DNA of 64,000 nt from Marsupella aquatica (Eukaryota > Marchantiophyta). Each line of letters starts with the position of its first letter. Position 1 is the first letter of the stretch. The stretch lies in the NCBI GenBank assembly GCA_973895155.1, contig OZ316894.1, forward strand, positions 25,358,001 through 25,422,000, written 5' to 3'. A model generated the notes under the pieces. That model searched no databases. It was not told the origin of the DNA and saw nothing but the letters and a program-made list of their open reading frames with translations. Shown here in pieces: positions 41,829-53,650 of this stretch. The translations under genes and the position numbers were made by a program.

Positions 41829-44800
41829 CTCTTGTCTTAGGACCAAGGTCTGTTTCTCTCTTCACATCAACAGCTTCGACGGGGAGACCTATGGGTTTAA
41901 GTTATGAAAGACAGGGGCATTGCTCTGTCTTCAGATTCGATTCATTCATTCATTACCTATAAATCTGTCACAAATTTTCTAGGCACTCTGAAGTTGCCTA
42001 CTCACAGTCATGGGTCCTTCCTTCTGGTATGGCATGTATGGTTATTTGAGGACTCTCATTTGATATACGTAACCCTTCTTGTCGACCGTCAGTTCTTAGC
42101 ATGATGCCTAGATTCCATCTTGAATAGATTATATATCGTAATTTATCGATGTAATCATCGTCAACATCTGCTTCCATTCATGTCGTGCATACACGCGTTG
42201 TGAACCCCGATTGTAGTGAAATTCACCCCTGCTGCGCCCCTCTCAGTCTGAGAAATCTTACACATGGCACGAAAGATACTAGAGTGGACCAACCTTGTAT
42301 ATGCTGAACTTTTTGCAGCTGAGACGGGGTTTATATATCGTCTAAGTTTTTGCGGATTAGCTGGTCCCCTTTTCTTAGGAAAGGTGGTCCCCTTTTTTAG
42401 GAAAGCGCAAGGCTCAAAGTTTACCTGGTCCATCTGTGGGACCAGGTATCTATGAATTAGTTCGAATCGCCAATTGTGTGAACTGTGAAAAGAAGGATCC
42501 AATACTGATTATAATGGATCCTCCGTTTCAAATCTTCTGTAGTGCCTTGTGAAGGTTGAATACCGAATAGTGTAGGAGGTCCTCCGGCCTTTAACAGAGT
42601 GCCACCTAGTCTAGTCTATGACGGGCCTATCAGTCTGGGCCTATAAGCGCAGGAATGGCTCAAGGGTGCTACCTGTAATACAAGATAGGACAGAAGGATA
42701 CTCATGAGGTTGAATGAAATTTTACTTGATGGCTGTCATCGAGAACTAGAAGGACGTCTACCCTGCAGAACTTACAGAACTGGAGAAAAAGAGAGCAGAT
42801 CTTTGGGACCAATTGGAAGCAGCACAAGCGAAGGACGACGCTGGCGTGGATGCGATTTGTGAAGACGAGCAGGGTTCTGCATTAGAAAAACTGAGCCGTT
42901 TTCTTATGGAGGTGGACTCCGAAATTGCTGATGTGACCGGCAATGGAAGTTGAAGTCACAGAATTGGAAAACTGAAGGCATCCGGGGAAAGCATTATTAC
43001 GTTCCGTTTCTGTTTCGTTTTCTTCACATTCTTGCAGAGAAGAAACAAGTGAGACCGTTGATGGAGGAGGCAAGCGCAGAAAAAAGATCGTGTACCATCT
43101 GGCCTGTTAGAAGGTGTTTCCCAACTAGGAACGTAGAGAAATTAGCTAGGTGACATCAATGAAATCATGAAATCAGGTTTGATCTAAATTACGCTACAAC
43201 CTGGACTCCCTTGGACACTCCTCGGTTCTCTATTCAGGTTGTTCACCGTTGCACCCTACCTTCGGCTCAGAAGACCTTCATGTGTATGCTTCAGCTGTTG
43301 TGGACTCGAGCCCAGCCTACTGTAGCCCCTGATGATCGCATGGGCTTCGAAATCATTTCCTAAGGCATCTACCGTCTGCTTTCTTCAGTGAGAAATGAAA
43401 TTGAAGCACGGGCACTACAATCTTGACTGTACATATGCAAAGACTATCACATCCCGAATTGTGTCACTCTAATGACAGCTAACTCCATATTTATAAAAAA
43501 CTCACATCCCAAATAATGTCAGCTACCTCTATAACTAGGAAAAATTTCAGATACATTACAGTACATGCACCTCTGTTTCAGAGAAATCCAGATAAGGTCA
43601 ACACTATTTGCATCCTTTGCTCATTTTTGGCAGCAAACAAGAAAATGGACTCCAAAGGGAAGATTTCCAGAAGAGTGCATACTAGGGCAGACTACATTGA
43701 ATGAGCCATGGATACTGTAAGGAGTTGACGCCCAAAGAGATCCATATGACTGGAGGTTTGTTGCGGTCTTCACCATTATGGATGATTCAGACTATCTTTT
43801 GAGTGGGAACATTTTTTAAGTCAATACATACAATTTTCGTACTTTGATTGAGTTCCAATCGACCCTTGCTTGTCTGTCAAGTTTCTTGGGAAGCTGATCC
43901 AAGTCTTTCAAAAATCAAAATGTTCAATTTCAGCATATCCCAACTTGACCATATTAATTCAGGTTTTACATGGGTGCTGACACTATTTAAGTCCTTACAG
44001 CAATTAATGTTACACCCTCATATTGTGGGTGACACTAATTGCCCTCATGTCCAAAAGAACATTTGCTCCACAAATGGTATGGCCCCCACTGTACTCTGTA
44101 CGTACTACTATAGCTGGGTTAGTTGTAGGTCCTGAAGGCCCTGAGTGGGAAGGCAGCAGATTGCTATTCAACTTGTGTATAATTTGGGGTCTTAGCTTTG
44201 TATGAGAAAATAGTATCTTGCAATACAAGTATCCATTCTGAGTGGTGCATATTAGTGTATATGTGTTTGAAAAAAGTTTCAACACTTTTTGAGTATTGGA
44301 GAATTATCTCTCTGAAAAGTTTCAATCCAACAAAACTTTTCATGCTCTATTATTGTTTTTCATTTTAATAAGAAAAAAGGCACATGTAAAGTAGTTTAGG
44401 GATACATATTTTTATTTTTGAAGTATTTTGAAGACTTGCAACAGGAAAAACATTTTTCTTTGTAATGACTAGCCTGAGTACCCCTTCCTTGAACATGAAT
44501 AGAGATGAGCCCTCTTTGCACTCCCTCTTTGAGTTATGCTCGAGTCACTTAGAGTGTACCCGCACTTTCACTTATGCCCTCACTTAGAGTTAGGGTCTAG
44601 AGGCATCACTCACAGTATACCTAGTGTTATTGTTAACTCTTAGATCTTGGGCTAACCTCTTTTAGTCTAATCAGCACTACGGACTTAGTGAGGATTAGAT
44701 GCGACTATAGTGCCTAGCATATAGGAGAGCAAGGAAATGCTACTTGTTGAGATGCGTGCTCATTGTTGAGTGAGCAAGCTAGGAGTTAGGCTGGCAATCT

Positions 44801-45539
44801 TGGAGTTTGTAATTGGAGGCTTGGTGTGACTATGGTGGCCAAAGTTTAATAAAGCTCCTGTATTCCTGATGAAGTAACCTTGACTAAAGAGAAACACGAA
44901 TTCATGGTGTTGGTGTGATCTTGCTTACTGGTTTCTCTTGTGTGGTGTCACCAAAATTCTCTACGCCTAGGAAGTAACTTTCAAGCTCTTTACTAGCTAG
45001 ACTAGCCTGACTATACCTGTTCTTTTGAACATAAATATAGGTGAGTAAAAAAAAACCCTGCCAGAAAAAAATTATAGACACTGTTTATGATCTGTCCCCC
45101 ATTCCCTGCATCCCTAAGTTAAGTGATGCCCAAGAGCCTGATTACCCGTCCCTTGAACATATTTAAAGATCAAGGGAGAAACAAATCTTGGAGTATAAAG
45201 GATTCCAATGGAATTTCTGTTCATCTTTGCCCCATCCCAATTTTCTCACTACTGAGGCACTCTCAATATAGTCAGAGTCTAGAGGCTGGCAGTTTGACGG
45301 ACCTTAACTCTCTAGTTATGGGTTATGGACACACGATTATGGACGCTTATATAGACAAAAAAAGTTATGGACAATAGAATTCATAGTCCATAACTTTTTG
45401 CCTTAAGAATTGGTCTTATGCCATAACCATTAGTCACTCAAGAAGTTGGTGAAACAAAAAACAAAGAAACTTTCTACCATGGTTATAACCAAAAGTTAAG
45501 GTTATACTCTTAATTCCCCAGCTTTGAGACACACTAGTA
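41829..45539. other. gene-poor stretch
   Basis: No gene recognised with confidence. One open stretch (about 42749-42952, plus) encodes YPAELTELEKKRADLWDQLE and on to FLMEVDSEIADVTGNGS, natural-looking acidic helix. It has no clear start and could be an orphan exon or fragment. The rest is AT-rich with scattered short frames. Confidence 0.45.
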
Positions 45540-46013
45540 GGGCGTCTCATATATAGCCTTTCGGGATATTTCAGCGCCCGGGAGTATCGGTGCCCGGAAC
45601 TCCGGACATGACTGGTCGGGCACCACAATTGGTGCCCGACCAGTCACGCCCGGGAAATTGCCACCGAAACCCCCGCCCGACCTTGTTTAACCCTGGTTAA
45701 ACGTATAGGGTTTACAAACGATCCGCCGCGCAGAGTAGTCGTCGAGTCAGCGGCCTCGACCTCTTCACACTGCAGGAATTCGAATCAACCAAGCTCCGCG
45801 CACGTTCCAGCCGAGCATAGACTCACACATCGCTGCGTTGTCGGCTCCATCAGGGAGTGAATCAGGGCGCACGGCGTGAGAGGGCTGCTGTGCTTTACGG
45901 TGGCTTCAGATTGCGCTGATATTCCAAGGTAGTCCTTAATTTTTTCAGCAAAGAATGTTATTTGTATATGCATTGTCGTCATGGATCATTTGTTTGACGC
46001 TGCCATTCCAGGC

Positions 46014-46656
46014 AATGGGGGATTGGACTTCCCTTTCGCAGGTGGAGTACGCTAGACAATGTGGCAAAACCGAGTCATTTTCGCCCTCCCTAGTCTGGGC
46101 AGGGAACTATGTGGCACGAAGCCCATTCCCAAGGAAGTTCACCTATTCAGCATGCACTGAGCCCATGGAGCCTGGCGTAGCTTGTAAGAGGTCCCTGGAA
46201 TTTGGTCACAAATGTGGGCATTCCGCCCCTGGAGAGCTCAAATTTCGATTCCAGTTGATTTTGTTTGATGCTGTTAACGGTGGGATCCCGCCACTGAAAG
46301 CTCTAATCTGGGATCAGGCAACTGTGCTTCTCAATATCCAGCCAAGGCCATTCAGCCTGTTAGATGAAGCTCAGCAATTAGTCATAGTCCAGAAGGTCTT
46401 GCAAAAATGTCCTAAATTGCAAGTCTGGCTTTCAGTTAAGGACTTAGAGCTGCACATTGTACGCTTGGCATTTGTTCATGAAGGATGTACAAGCAGCCCT
46501 GGGGTTCAGTTAGGTAAAAGCATAGGCAACTCACCTAGCCAGGGTACACCAAAACGGTCTGAATTTCGGGAATGCACTCCCACGAAGCCTAAGAGTGCCA
46601 AAAAAATTCTGGCTGACTTGATAGAGGCTCTGAAAGATACTGACCTAGACGACTAG
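46014..46656 (+). CDS. RPA-like OB-fold/zinc-ribbon protein of the Harbinger element
   Basis: The likely start is the ATG at 46014, just after a CCATTCCAG acceptor-like site; the open frame extends upstream to 45955. About 213 residues. YSACTEPMEPGVACKRSLEF followed by HKCGHS spaces Cys residues like the zinc ribbon of the RPA1 C-terminal OB fold. KFRFQLILFDAVNGG and LKALIWDQATVLL then resemble its beta-strands. The tail is basic (TPTKPKSAKKI). RPA-type proteins bind single-stranded DNA. Such a gene is not standard for PIF/Harbinger elements. The similarity was judged by motif spacing only. Confidence 0.5.
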
Positions 46657-46886
46657 ATGGGATATCTTGTTTTCAATATGTACTCAGTCACAATTCTGAA
46701 TTGTAAAGCACATTTGTGCCCGAATTGTTTAAGTGTCGTTGCATACAATTGAGTTATATATTGTTCAGCAAACGAAGAATATCTGCTTTCATTTAATTGC
46801 AGTGAATTTTGCATCAGGTTTAATGAGTATGACTGAACGTTCTGGCCCACATGTTGTACATTTTCCAGAACTCTGCTACCTCAGCT

Positions 46887-48422
46887 ATGCCTCATGTCTC
46901 ACAGCGCCAGAAACAATTGGCAGCAATGAGGCATTCACTTCAAGTGAATATTGCATTGGAGTCCACAGATAGTTCATCTGATGCAGACTCACTTGATATA
47001 TCAGTGGGGTATGTGGAGGCAAAGGATTTTGGCACTGTGTCCACTATTTCACTGTCAGACAGTGACCTGCCTATGGATTCTAGTTCCAGGAGGACTCTCG
47101 GGATGCGCATGAGTTTGAAGAATTTAGTAGTACTACTCCCACTTCCATGTTTGAATTGTACTTTGTCATGTACAACACCAGGTTCTTTGTTCCTAGACAT
47201 GTCACCAGCAAGTCAAATGAGTTTGCTACCCAGTTCTTCCATAACTTGCCTGATACACTATTCAGGCAGCTTACCAGGATGGAGAAAACCACATTTTTTG
47301 GCTTAGTTGACAAAATAGAATCTCACCCCATATTTGAGAACCATTCTCATCATAGCCAGGCCCCCATCATCAGGCAGCTTGCAGTTTGTCTGGATAGACT
47401 AGGCCACGATGGTAATGGGGCCTGTATTAACCACTTGATTCCAACTTGGGGAGTAAGTTGTGGTAGCCTTGTCAGTTTCAGCAAACGATGTTTTGTGGCT
47501 TTGGAGGCAATCCTGGCTCAAGAAATTGCTTGGCCAGACAGCAATGACAAAATTAACATTTCTGAAGCATTTGCAGCACATGGCTTCCCAGGATGTGTAG
47601 GGCTCATCGATGGGTCACTCATGCCACTGACTCAACGGCCAAAGGAGCACGGAGAATGTTATTATGACAGGAAGAGTCGGTACTCCATCAACACTCAGGT
47701 TGTCTGTGACCACAGGCGGAGAATCATTTTCATGTTCTCAGGTATGCCGATTTCACTTACTTTTCATATTTTAAACCCCACATTACTATTCTTACTGCTC
47801 TTACTAGTGAGCATTTCTGGCTCACCCCTCGTTGTCTATGAATTCTTACAGGAATGCCTGGATCCTGTGGTGACCTCACCAGCATAAGGAGGTCTCCCTT
47901 GTGGAATTATTGTAACCAGGTTGGCCGAAATTTGTTGTTCCAGGAGGGGCAGTACTTATTAGGTGACTCTGGCTACCAGGCCTGCCCCCATTTAGTATGC
48001 TCCTTCAAGAGGGCAGATATATCAACCAATAGAGAGGATTTTAACACCTGTGTAGCCAAATGCCGTGTCACCAATGAACACTGTATTGGGGTTCTTAAAT
48101 CTCGTTGGCATTCACTGAAGGAGGTGAGGGTTCAACTGAATAAAAAAAAGATTTTGTTTGGATGGTTAGATGGATAGGCCTTTGTTGTAAACTGCACAAT
48201 TATGTCATAAGTAAGAATGACGAATGGACTGAAGCTGATCAAATGGAGGAATCGGAGGCACCATTGCCGGACGATTCAGACCCGACAGACAATGAACATC
48301 AGCCAAGGAGTACTAGGCGAGCAACATCACAGGCAGGGAATGCCTTGCTAGTGCAAGTCATGGACCATGCACTAGCATTTAATAGAGCCCCAGGCAGATT
48401 TTTGTCAACGGAAACGCAGTAG
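46887..48422 (+). pseudogene. PIF/Harbinger DDE transposase (DDE_Tnp_4)
   Basis: Starts MPHVSQRQKQLAAMRHSLQV at 46887. A break near 47075-47095 (frameshift or missed small intron) leads to the main frame: RFFVPRHVTSKSNEF, TFFGLVDKIESHPIF, QLAVCLDRLGHDGNGA and the DDE core GFPGCVGLIDGSLMPL (first Asp) with YYDRKSRYSINTQVVCD. A 110-bp intron (47742-47851, GTATGC...CTTACAG) joins in frame to GMPGSCGDLTSIR, then YLLGDSGYQACPH (second Asp) and NEHCIGVLKSRWHSLKEV (Glu). An eight-A run near 48142-48149 causes a frameshift before WIGLCCKLHNYVI and the acidic tail. The enzyme cuts and joins element ends. Here it is nearly complete but broken. Confidence 0.9.
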
Positions 48423-48568
48423 GCCAAGTACTGGTAATCTTCATCGCCTGGTGGACTCACCATATTTATTTCAGGGGCCCTCCTCTTCCTTTGGTTCTCA
48501 TTTGTCTGATCACTGTATTGGTGCGTCTCATTCACTCACACAACGTTTGTGTACACAGAAAGCGAATA

Positions 48569-48991
48569 ATGGAGAATCAAAAGCTATGGCACGTTGGGAG
48601 GGGGGTAACCGATGCATCCATGTGGATTGCAATCCGAGGGTTCCCCACATGGCCATTGGGCCCTCGTCTTTCCTTCCAGACTACTTTTGGTGATGTTGAA
48701 AATTTTGACCCAAGATTTCGTGGTGTGCAAGTCTTGGAGGTCGAGAGCAAGCTCGCCCTCATACACACAGAGGCTGCGCTTTTTGGGAGGGAGGAACGAT
48801 TGGAGGGAATGCAGCCCTGTATGGCGCACCTCCCAGTCATCAGGATTGAGGATTTTGCAGAGGAGACGTCAAGCAACTTGACACAAGTTGATGGGACGGG
48901 GGAAGTGGATAACAACGAGGTCTGCTCTAACAGAGGTGGAGACAAGTCGGAGTGCCAAAACATTTCAGTCAATGGAGACTCGAAGGAGTAA
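48569..48991 (+). CDS. 140-residue unknown protein of the Harbinger element
   Basis: I do not recognise it. The ATG at 48569 begins MENQKLWHVGRGVTDASMW. Then come FPTWPLGPRLSFQTTFGD and a more polar C-terminus rich in Asp, Glu and Asn. It lies between the transposase and the convergent Myb-like gene and is intact. Overlapping open frames on the other strand are likely shadows. Confidence 0.45.
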   Translation: MENQKLWHVGRGVTDASMWIAIRGFPTWPLGPRLSFQTTFGDVENFDPRFRGVQVLEVESKLALIHTEAALFGREERLEGMQPCMAHLPVIRIEDFAEETSSNLTQVDGTGEVDNNEVCSNRGGDKSECQNISVNGDSKE

Positions 48992-50366
48992 TGACGCCCG
49001 ACCGCTTGTTGTGTGCTTAGGGTTAGGTACCATTTTGAAGGCTCAAACTCTGCCTCGCAGTCTGTAGCTACCAGGCCCCATGTACTTCGTGCTATTTCCC
49101 ACTGCGCAAGGGGCTTAGGGTATTTTAAGGCGTTGAAGTTGGCAGAGGCCGTCCTTGTAACACCCGAAGGTTATAATTTTGAACTTGTTTTGCAAGTACG
49201 TCAAGTGTGCAATTTGTGTGCAAGCCTTGCTTCGAAGTATGGTATACATACACAATATAAACGGGACAAGTGGTCCACAATGAACGGAAGCTTCAAATGC
49301 ATCCAAATATTATTGCAAAATGTTTATAGGTTCATACAGCGTGAACATAGTGGTAGCGTTAGGACCACATGCTTGTCTACTACTATAATTATTGCTATTG
49401 CTAACTGTAGACATTGCTTGTCTACTAACTACTACTACTATTGCGCATGCTACGAGCAAGTACAAAATGCGGTCACATTGAGATTCATTGCTTCATAGAG
49501 AGGGACCCAAAGTGCTGTGTTGCTCTTAGTCGGAGTGTTGCTCTTAGTCGGAGTGCTCACCAGCTTCCTTCTCCCTTTCCTGCCCTTTCTCCCTCTCCAA
49601 TCTGAGTCTCCTAGTAGCATGTTGTTGCCTTTTCAGCTTCAGTTGACGAGTCTCTTCTGTCATGGGACGTATCAATAATGTCGTCAACAATTGTTCATGT
49701 TCAGAGCTACCTTCTTCTCGTGGTCGACGTGATTAAATGGGTATCGCTTTGCAAGGCTGCTCTTCTTTTTTTGTTGGCTCATCGTGGTCGCTCAAGCCTC
49801 CCGTGAAGCCTATGACAATGGCTAGCTCTGAACTTGGCACTGGAGGAATTTCCAACTTAGAACTCACTTTGGCCGAGCGTGTTTGAGGAGCCATTGCGCA
49901 AAGGAAGAAGCGAAAGAAGAACACAACGTCTTAATCCAAATGTTATGATTCGTATGCAAAATACACTTCGTCGGTGGATTGTGAAATGGTGGAGTTGGCT
50001 ATGGCTGAGCACACTATTTTATGTCCACCTCGAAGGCCTTGGATTCCCTCCCATCCCACGCGTTTCATAGGGCCATGGTGGGAATGTCACATGTAATTCA
50101 ACCTCGCACTGTCGATGCCCCCTACGGCACCTGAGATTTACCCTGTCAAGACTCGTGAAGCACTTGACAGGTACTGCTCGTATGTGTGTCGAAAACAAAG
50201 CTTTGGTACCATTATTTACGATCTGTGTTGTGAATTTATTATATGTGTGAAGTAGGAATACAATGTCGAGAAGTGGGAAATGTGCCACAACATTTGTAAA
50301 TAACTCCATGTCAGAAATGGAATAAAATGTCATACTCCAACACAATTGACCATAATTGCAGAACTA

Positions 50367-51955
50367 TTATGGGCCAACCGAGTCGGGGAGCAACGTAGCC
50401 CCTTCATCGATAATGGCCTTGAATTCCCTAAACTGCTCTGCGGTCCGATTTTGCCTTAGAAGCTCAGTCAACAAGACTGTGGCTTGTTGCGCCTTGATAA
50501 TAGCAAGCTGGTGAGTCAAATCAACTCTGGCTCGTTTCTCCTCTTGTTTGCATTGAGCCCGTTCTCTTCTTGCCACTTCTGCAGATTGGGCATCAAGCAA
50601 TTCCTTTTCTCTAGCGGCATCTGCTTCTCTGGCCTCCTTCCGATCTGCAATTTCTTGGGCGCGCCATCTGTCCTTGGCATCAATCATTTGAATCCTAAAG
50701 GCATTCTTTTCTGCCAATTTCTCAGCATACACCTCAGCAAGATTGGGCCTTGAGGAGGTTTGTGTGGTTGATGGCCTCTTCCCCTGTCTGGGTCGTTGGG
50801 CACCTCGTTCCTGAGTCACAGTAGGACTTGCATGAGTGGAGTTCATAGGAGTTGCATGAGCAGAGTTAGTGCCTCTGCTTTGTCCTTGTGACCTTGTGGG
50901 TGTTGGAGTGGACATTGGTTCCTCCACAGTATGCTGACTTGATGCAGGGGGTTATTGGTGGTCACCTGGTGTGGGAAGGACTGGTTCTTGAGGTACGCTG
51001 TTGAAGCCCGCAGCAGCATCAGAGGCATCGACGTCATCATCCGATAGAGTTTGAGCAAAATCATAATTTTCATCACCTGCAACATACAATTGAAAGGCCT
51101 AAATAACTTGCGCTCCCACATTGTAGAAGATGTAAATTTGCAGAATTGAAGAATTGAAGAATTCAGGATTTGAGGGACTTAAAGTTTGAACTTACGCAGA
51201 TCGTTATAATCCAGGGGATCTTGAGTTGGCACTTCGGATTGAGGCACCTCGTCATCATCAGATCCTTCGTCAACATACAATTCACGATGACCTGGCAGAC
51301 CAGCAGCGATTGTGCTCGGAGGTGAAACATTCGCCCTCTCCCCATAAATGGCATGCATCTGCTCAAAATGAGGGCAAATCTTCTCATACTTATCGGCCAG
51401 AGTAAGACCCTGCCTCAACTCCGCATCTGTCAATCTAGCACCAGAGTCTCGCTTTATCGCCAGTGCCTCCTTGTATTTTTTGATGAAACGCTGAAACCGT
51501 TTGCCAAGGTTATCGCCTGTTGTCACAAATTTGGGGAACCCAACGTCATGAAGGTCGATGAGCATTTTTTTGAACACCGTCTTCTTCGGAGGATGTTTAC
51601 CGGTGACAAACGGCCGACTACTCGTCCCATTCAGTATGGCAAAGTTCTCAGGTACTTCCAACCAATCAACAATGTGTGCGAGATGTTGTGGCAATAGCTT
51701 CAGATTATCGCCGCCTGTGGCCATTGTTGGAACTGGCAATTGTATGTTGACTCCGACTTCAGGAAGCTGAGAGTCCAGAATCACAACTTCACCAGGTGAA
51801 TAGCGGGGTCGATCTGGATGCTGAAGAACTTGATTGTTCAGCGGTCGCCTGTAAATGCCATCTTCGCGAATGTAGATCCGAACCAATTCAGATTCCGCGC
51901 ATTGAGCGAGGGAACTCCAATTTTCAAAGTTGCAACAATCGGCGAATGCATTCAT
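50367..51955 (-). pseudogene. Myb/SANT-like DNA-binding protein of the Harbinger element
   Basis: Exon 1 (51955-51196) starts MNAFADCCNFENWSSLAQ and has RPFVTGKHPPKKTVFKKML, then NLGKRFQRFIKKYKEALAI and CPHFEQMHAIYGERAN. That is the conserved Myb/SANT-type pattern of proteins paired with Harbinger transposases. A GTAAGT donor (51195) and TATGTTGCAG acceptor (ending 51077) define a 119-bp intron. Exon 2 (51076-50367) keeps the frame through DENYDFAQTLSDDDVDA to a TAA at 50954-50952. After that the same frame resumes with EEPMSTPTPTRSQ and a long Arg/Glu/Ala coiled coil ending LLPDSVGP. Without that stop the protein would have about 490 residues. Such proteins bind the element ends and help import the transposase. 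Confidence 0.8.
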
Positions 51956-52199
51956 GGAACTTCAAAACATTTGCGGCGCTTTCAAAAAATTCAGCGAGGG
52001 AACTTGTCCAAAAATGTTGTCGTTCATTTGTTTGAGTTAACCATGGTTAACTCGAAACCCATGGCCATTTGCACCCGCGACGCGTCTCATATTTGACTAC
52101 CCCGGGAAATCTTTGCCCGCATAAACCCTGTCGCGGTGCGCCTGACAGCGTCTCGGGCCGCCCGTGTTTTCAACAATTTTTTCATATGTGAGACGCCCC

Positions 52200-53650
52200 A
52201 GTATAGTCACTGTCTAGAGGCTTCAGGATTTGGGATTCAGGATTTAGATTCACTATCTAGAGGCTTCACTCTAGACATAAGGCCCAGTGAATAACTTCCT
52301 ATGCTCTTTATGAGTTAGATGACCCACCAAAATGATGCGCTTTATGAGTTAGATGACCACCAAAATGATTGCATTAACATGGGTGTCTTAGTTTTTTGGG
52401 CTTCAGGTTTAGAGTCACTATCTAGACTTCTAGAGGCTTCACTCTAGACATAAGACCCAGCGAACTTCCGATGCGCTTTATTAGTTAGGTGCCCACCGAC
52501 ATGATTGCAGTAACATAGGTGTCTTAGTTTTGGACAGCGGAAGGGAGTAACATAGGTGTCTTAGTTTTGGACAGCGGAAGGGACGGGGAGCAATTCGCCA
52601 TTCGAGTGAAAGAGCGGGAGAAAAGATAGATACACACAAACAGACAGCGGAGAAGAAGAGAATCAAGTCTGGCAGCAGAAAGTCTGGAAGGGGAGCAGAG
52701 AAGAGGAGGATCAAATCTGGCAGCGGAAAGTTGGGAAGAGAGGTCGCTGCGGGAGATCAAACATCAGAGAGCCACAGTGGCATTACAGAGTGATCGATGA
52801 GGTCGGAGAGAAGCTCAAATTCGTAGCGATCGAGGAGGTGAAGCACCCGAGGAGCACCAAAATGAGGATTAGGAGAATCTACGTAGAGAGTCCACGTCCT
52901 GCAGGCGGAGAAGGTGGACGGAATTGAGGCGAACGAGTAATTAGGAAAGAGACGAAGAGAGACGAATCGGCGAATGAATTGAGTGTGAGGGTTTGGGACT
53001 GTGGGAAAACAGAGATCGAGAAGGAAGCGAAAGTGTACCGTGAGCAAGAGAGAGACGGAGGTGCAGGCGTACAAAGTAGGCTTCAGGTAGAGTGGAGCAG
53101 AAGCGGCAGGAGGAGGGAGGGGAGCGATTTGAGGGATCAGTACCGGAGGTGCCGATTGCTTTGCTGAATAGTATGGGACTATATAAATCGAGGAAGTAAG
53201 GCCGATCTTATCGTCGGAGGTTCTTGCGGTAATGTTGAATGGTGGTAGGGTTTAGGGCCAGCCCAGGAACTGACTTACACAAGATTTTTGTTGCGGAATC
53301 CCTCGCTGTTCGTATCATACTACTGTCGTTACAGTACGTTGCTGTTCTTTGTACTCTGCTCGTTTCCCCTATCTATCCTCGTGATACCGGCACTGTCGCT
53401 AGAAAGGAGAAGGTGCTCCAGTCAATTGCACTAGTGTGATGTGAAAATTATTTATCTCTCGATGGAATCTTGGGTATCTCATTGTTGTTGAAATCATGGT
53501 ACGGAGAGAGGTTGTCGACGATTAGGTCCCGTCGCCTTTATATGGGGTATTTCGACTTACGGAGAAAGTTTAGAGGGAGTTTCACCTCGGAGGACGATTG
53601 TAGGGAGTTCACTTGGGGGGCCAGCCACTGAATGGTCTGGAGGAAAAGCG
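52200..53650. other. intergenic region upstream of the TBC gene
   Basis: Holds two direct repeats of a TAACATAGGTGTCTTAGTTT unit followed by TGGACAGCGGAAGGGA (about 52511 and 52550), and CACTATCTAGAGGCTTCACT repeats near 52250 and 52418. Purine-rich sequence 52600-53150 may be the 5' flank or UTR of the TBC gene; the open frames in it look spurious. Confidence 0.5.

Larger units (their letters stand above)
45540..52199. mobile_element. PIF/Harbinger DNA transposon with four genes
   Basis: The left end reads GGGCGTCTCATATATAG (45540 on). The right end (about 52181-52199) is its imperfect reverse complement, CATATGTGAGACGCCC, giving an inverted repeat of about 15 bp with one mismatch. A 3-bp target duplication is expected, but I could not settle it; flanks read CTAGTA and CAGTATAG. 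Inside are the DDE transposase (plus), a Myb/SANT-like protein (minus) and two more plus-strand proteins. Transposase and Myb-like protein each carry lesions, so this copy is probably inactive by itself. Confidence 0.8.

Noticed and set aside
48577-48972. 131-codon minus-strand frame opposite the 140-residue ORF
   Set aside because: The sense frame has an ordinary composition and matches the gene order of the Harbinger element. The antisense one looks like a shadow.
52757-53074. 105-codon minus-strand frame upstream of the TBC gene
   Set aside because: Lies in purine-rich flanking DNA likely to be UTR or promoter; no similarity recognised.
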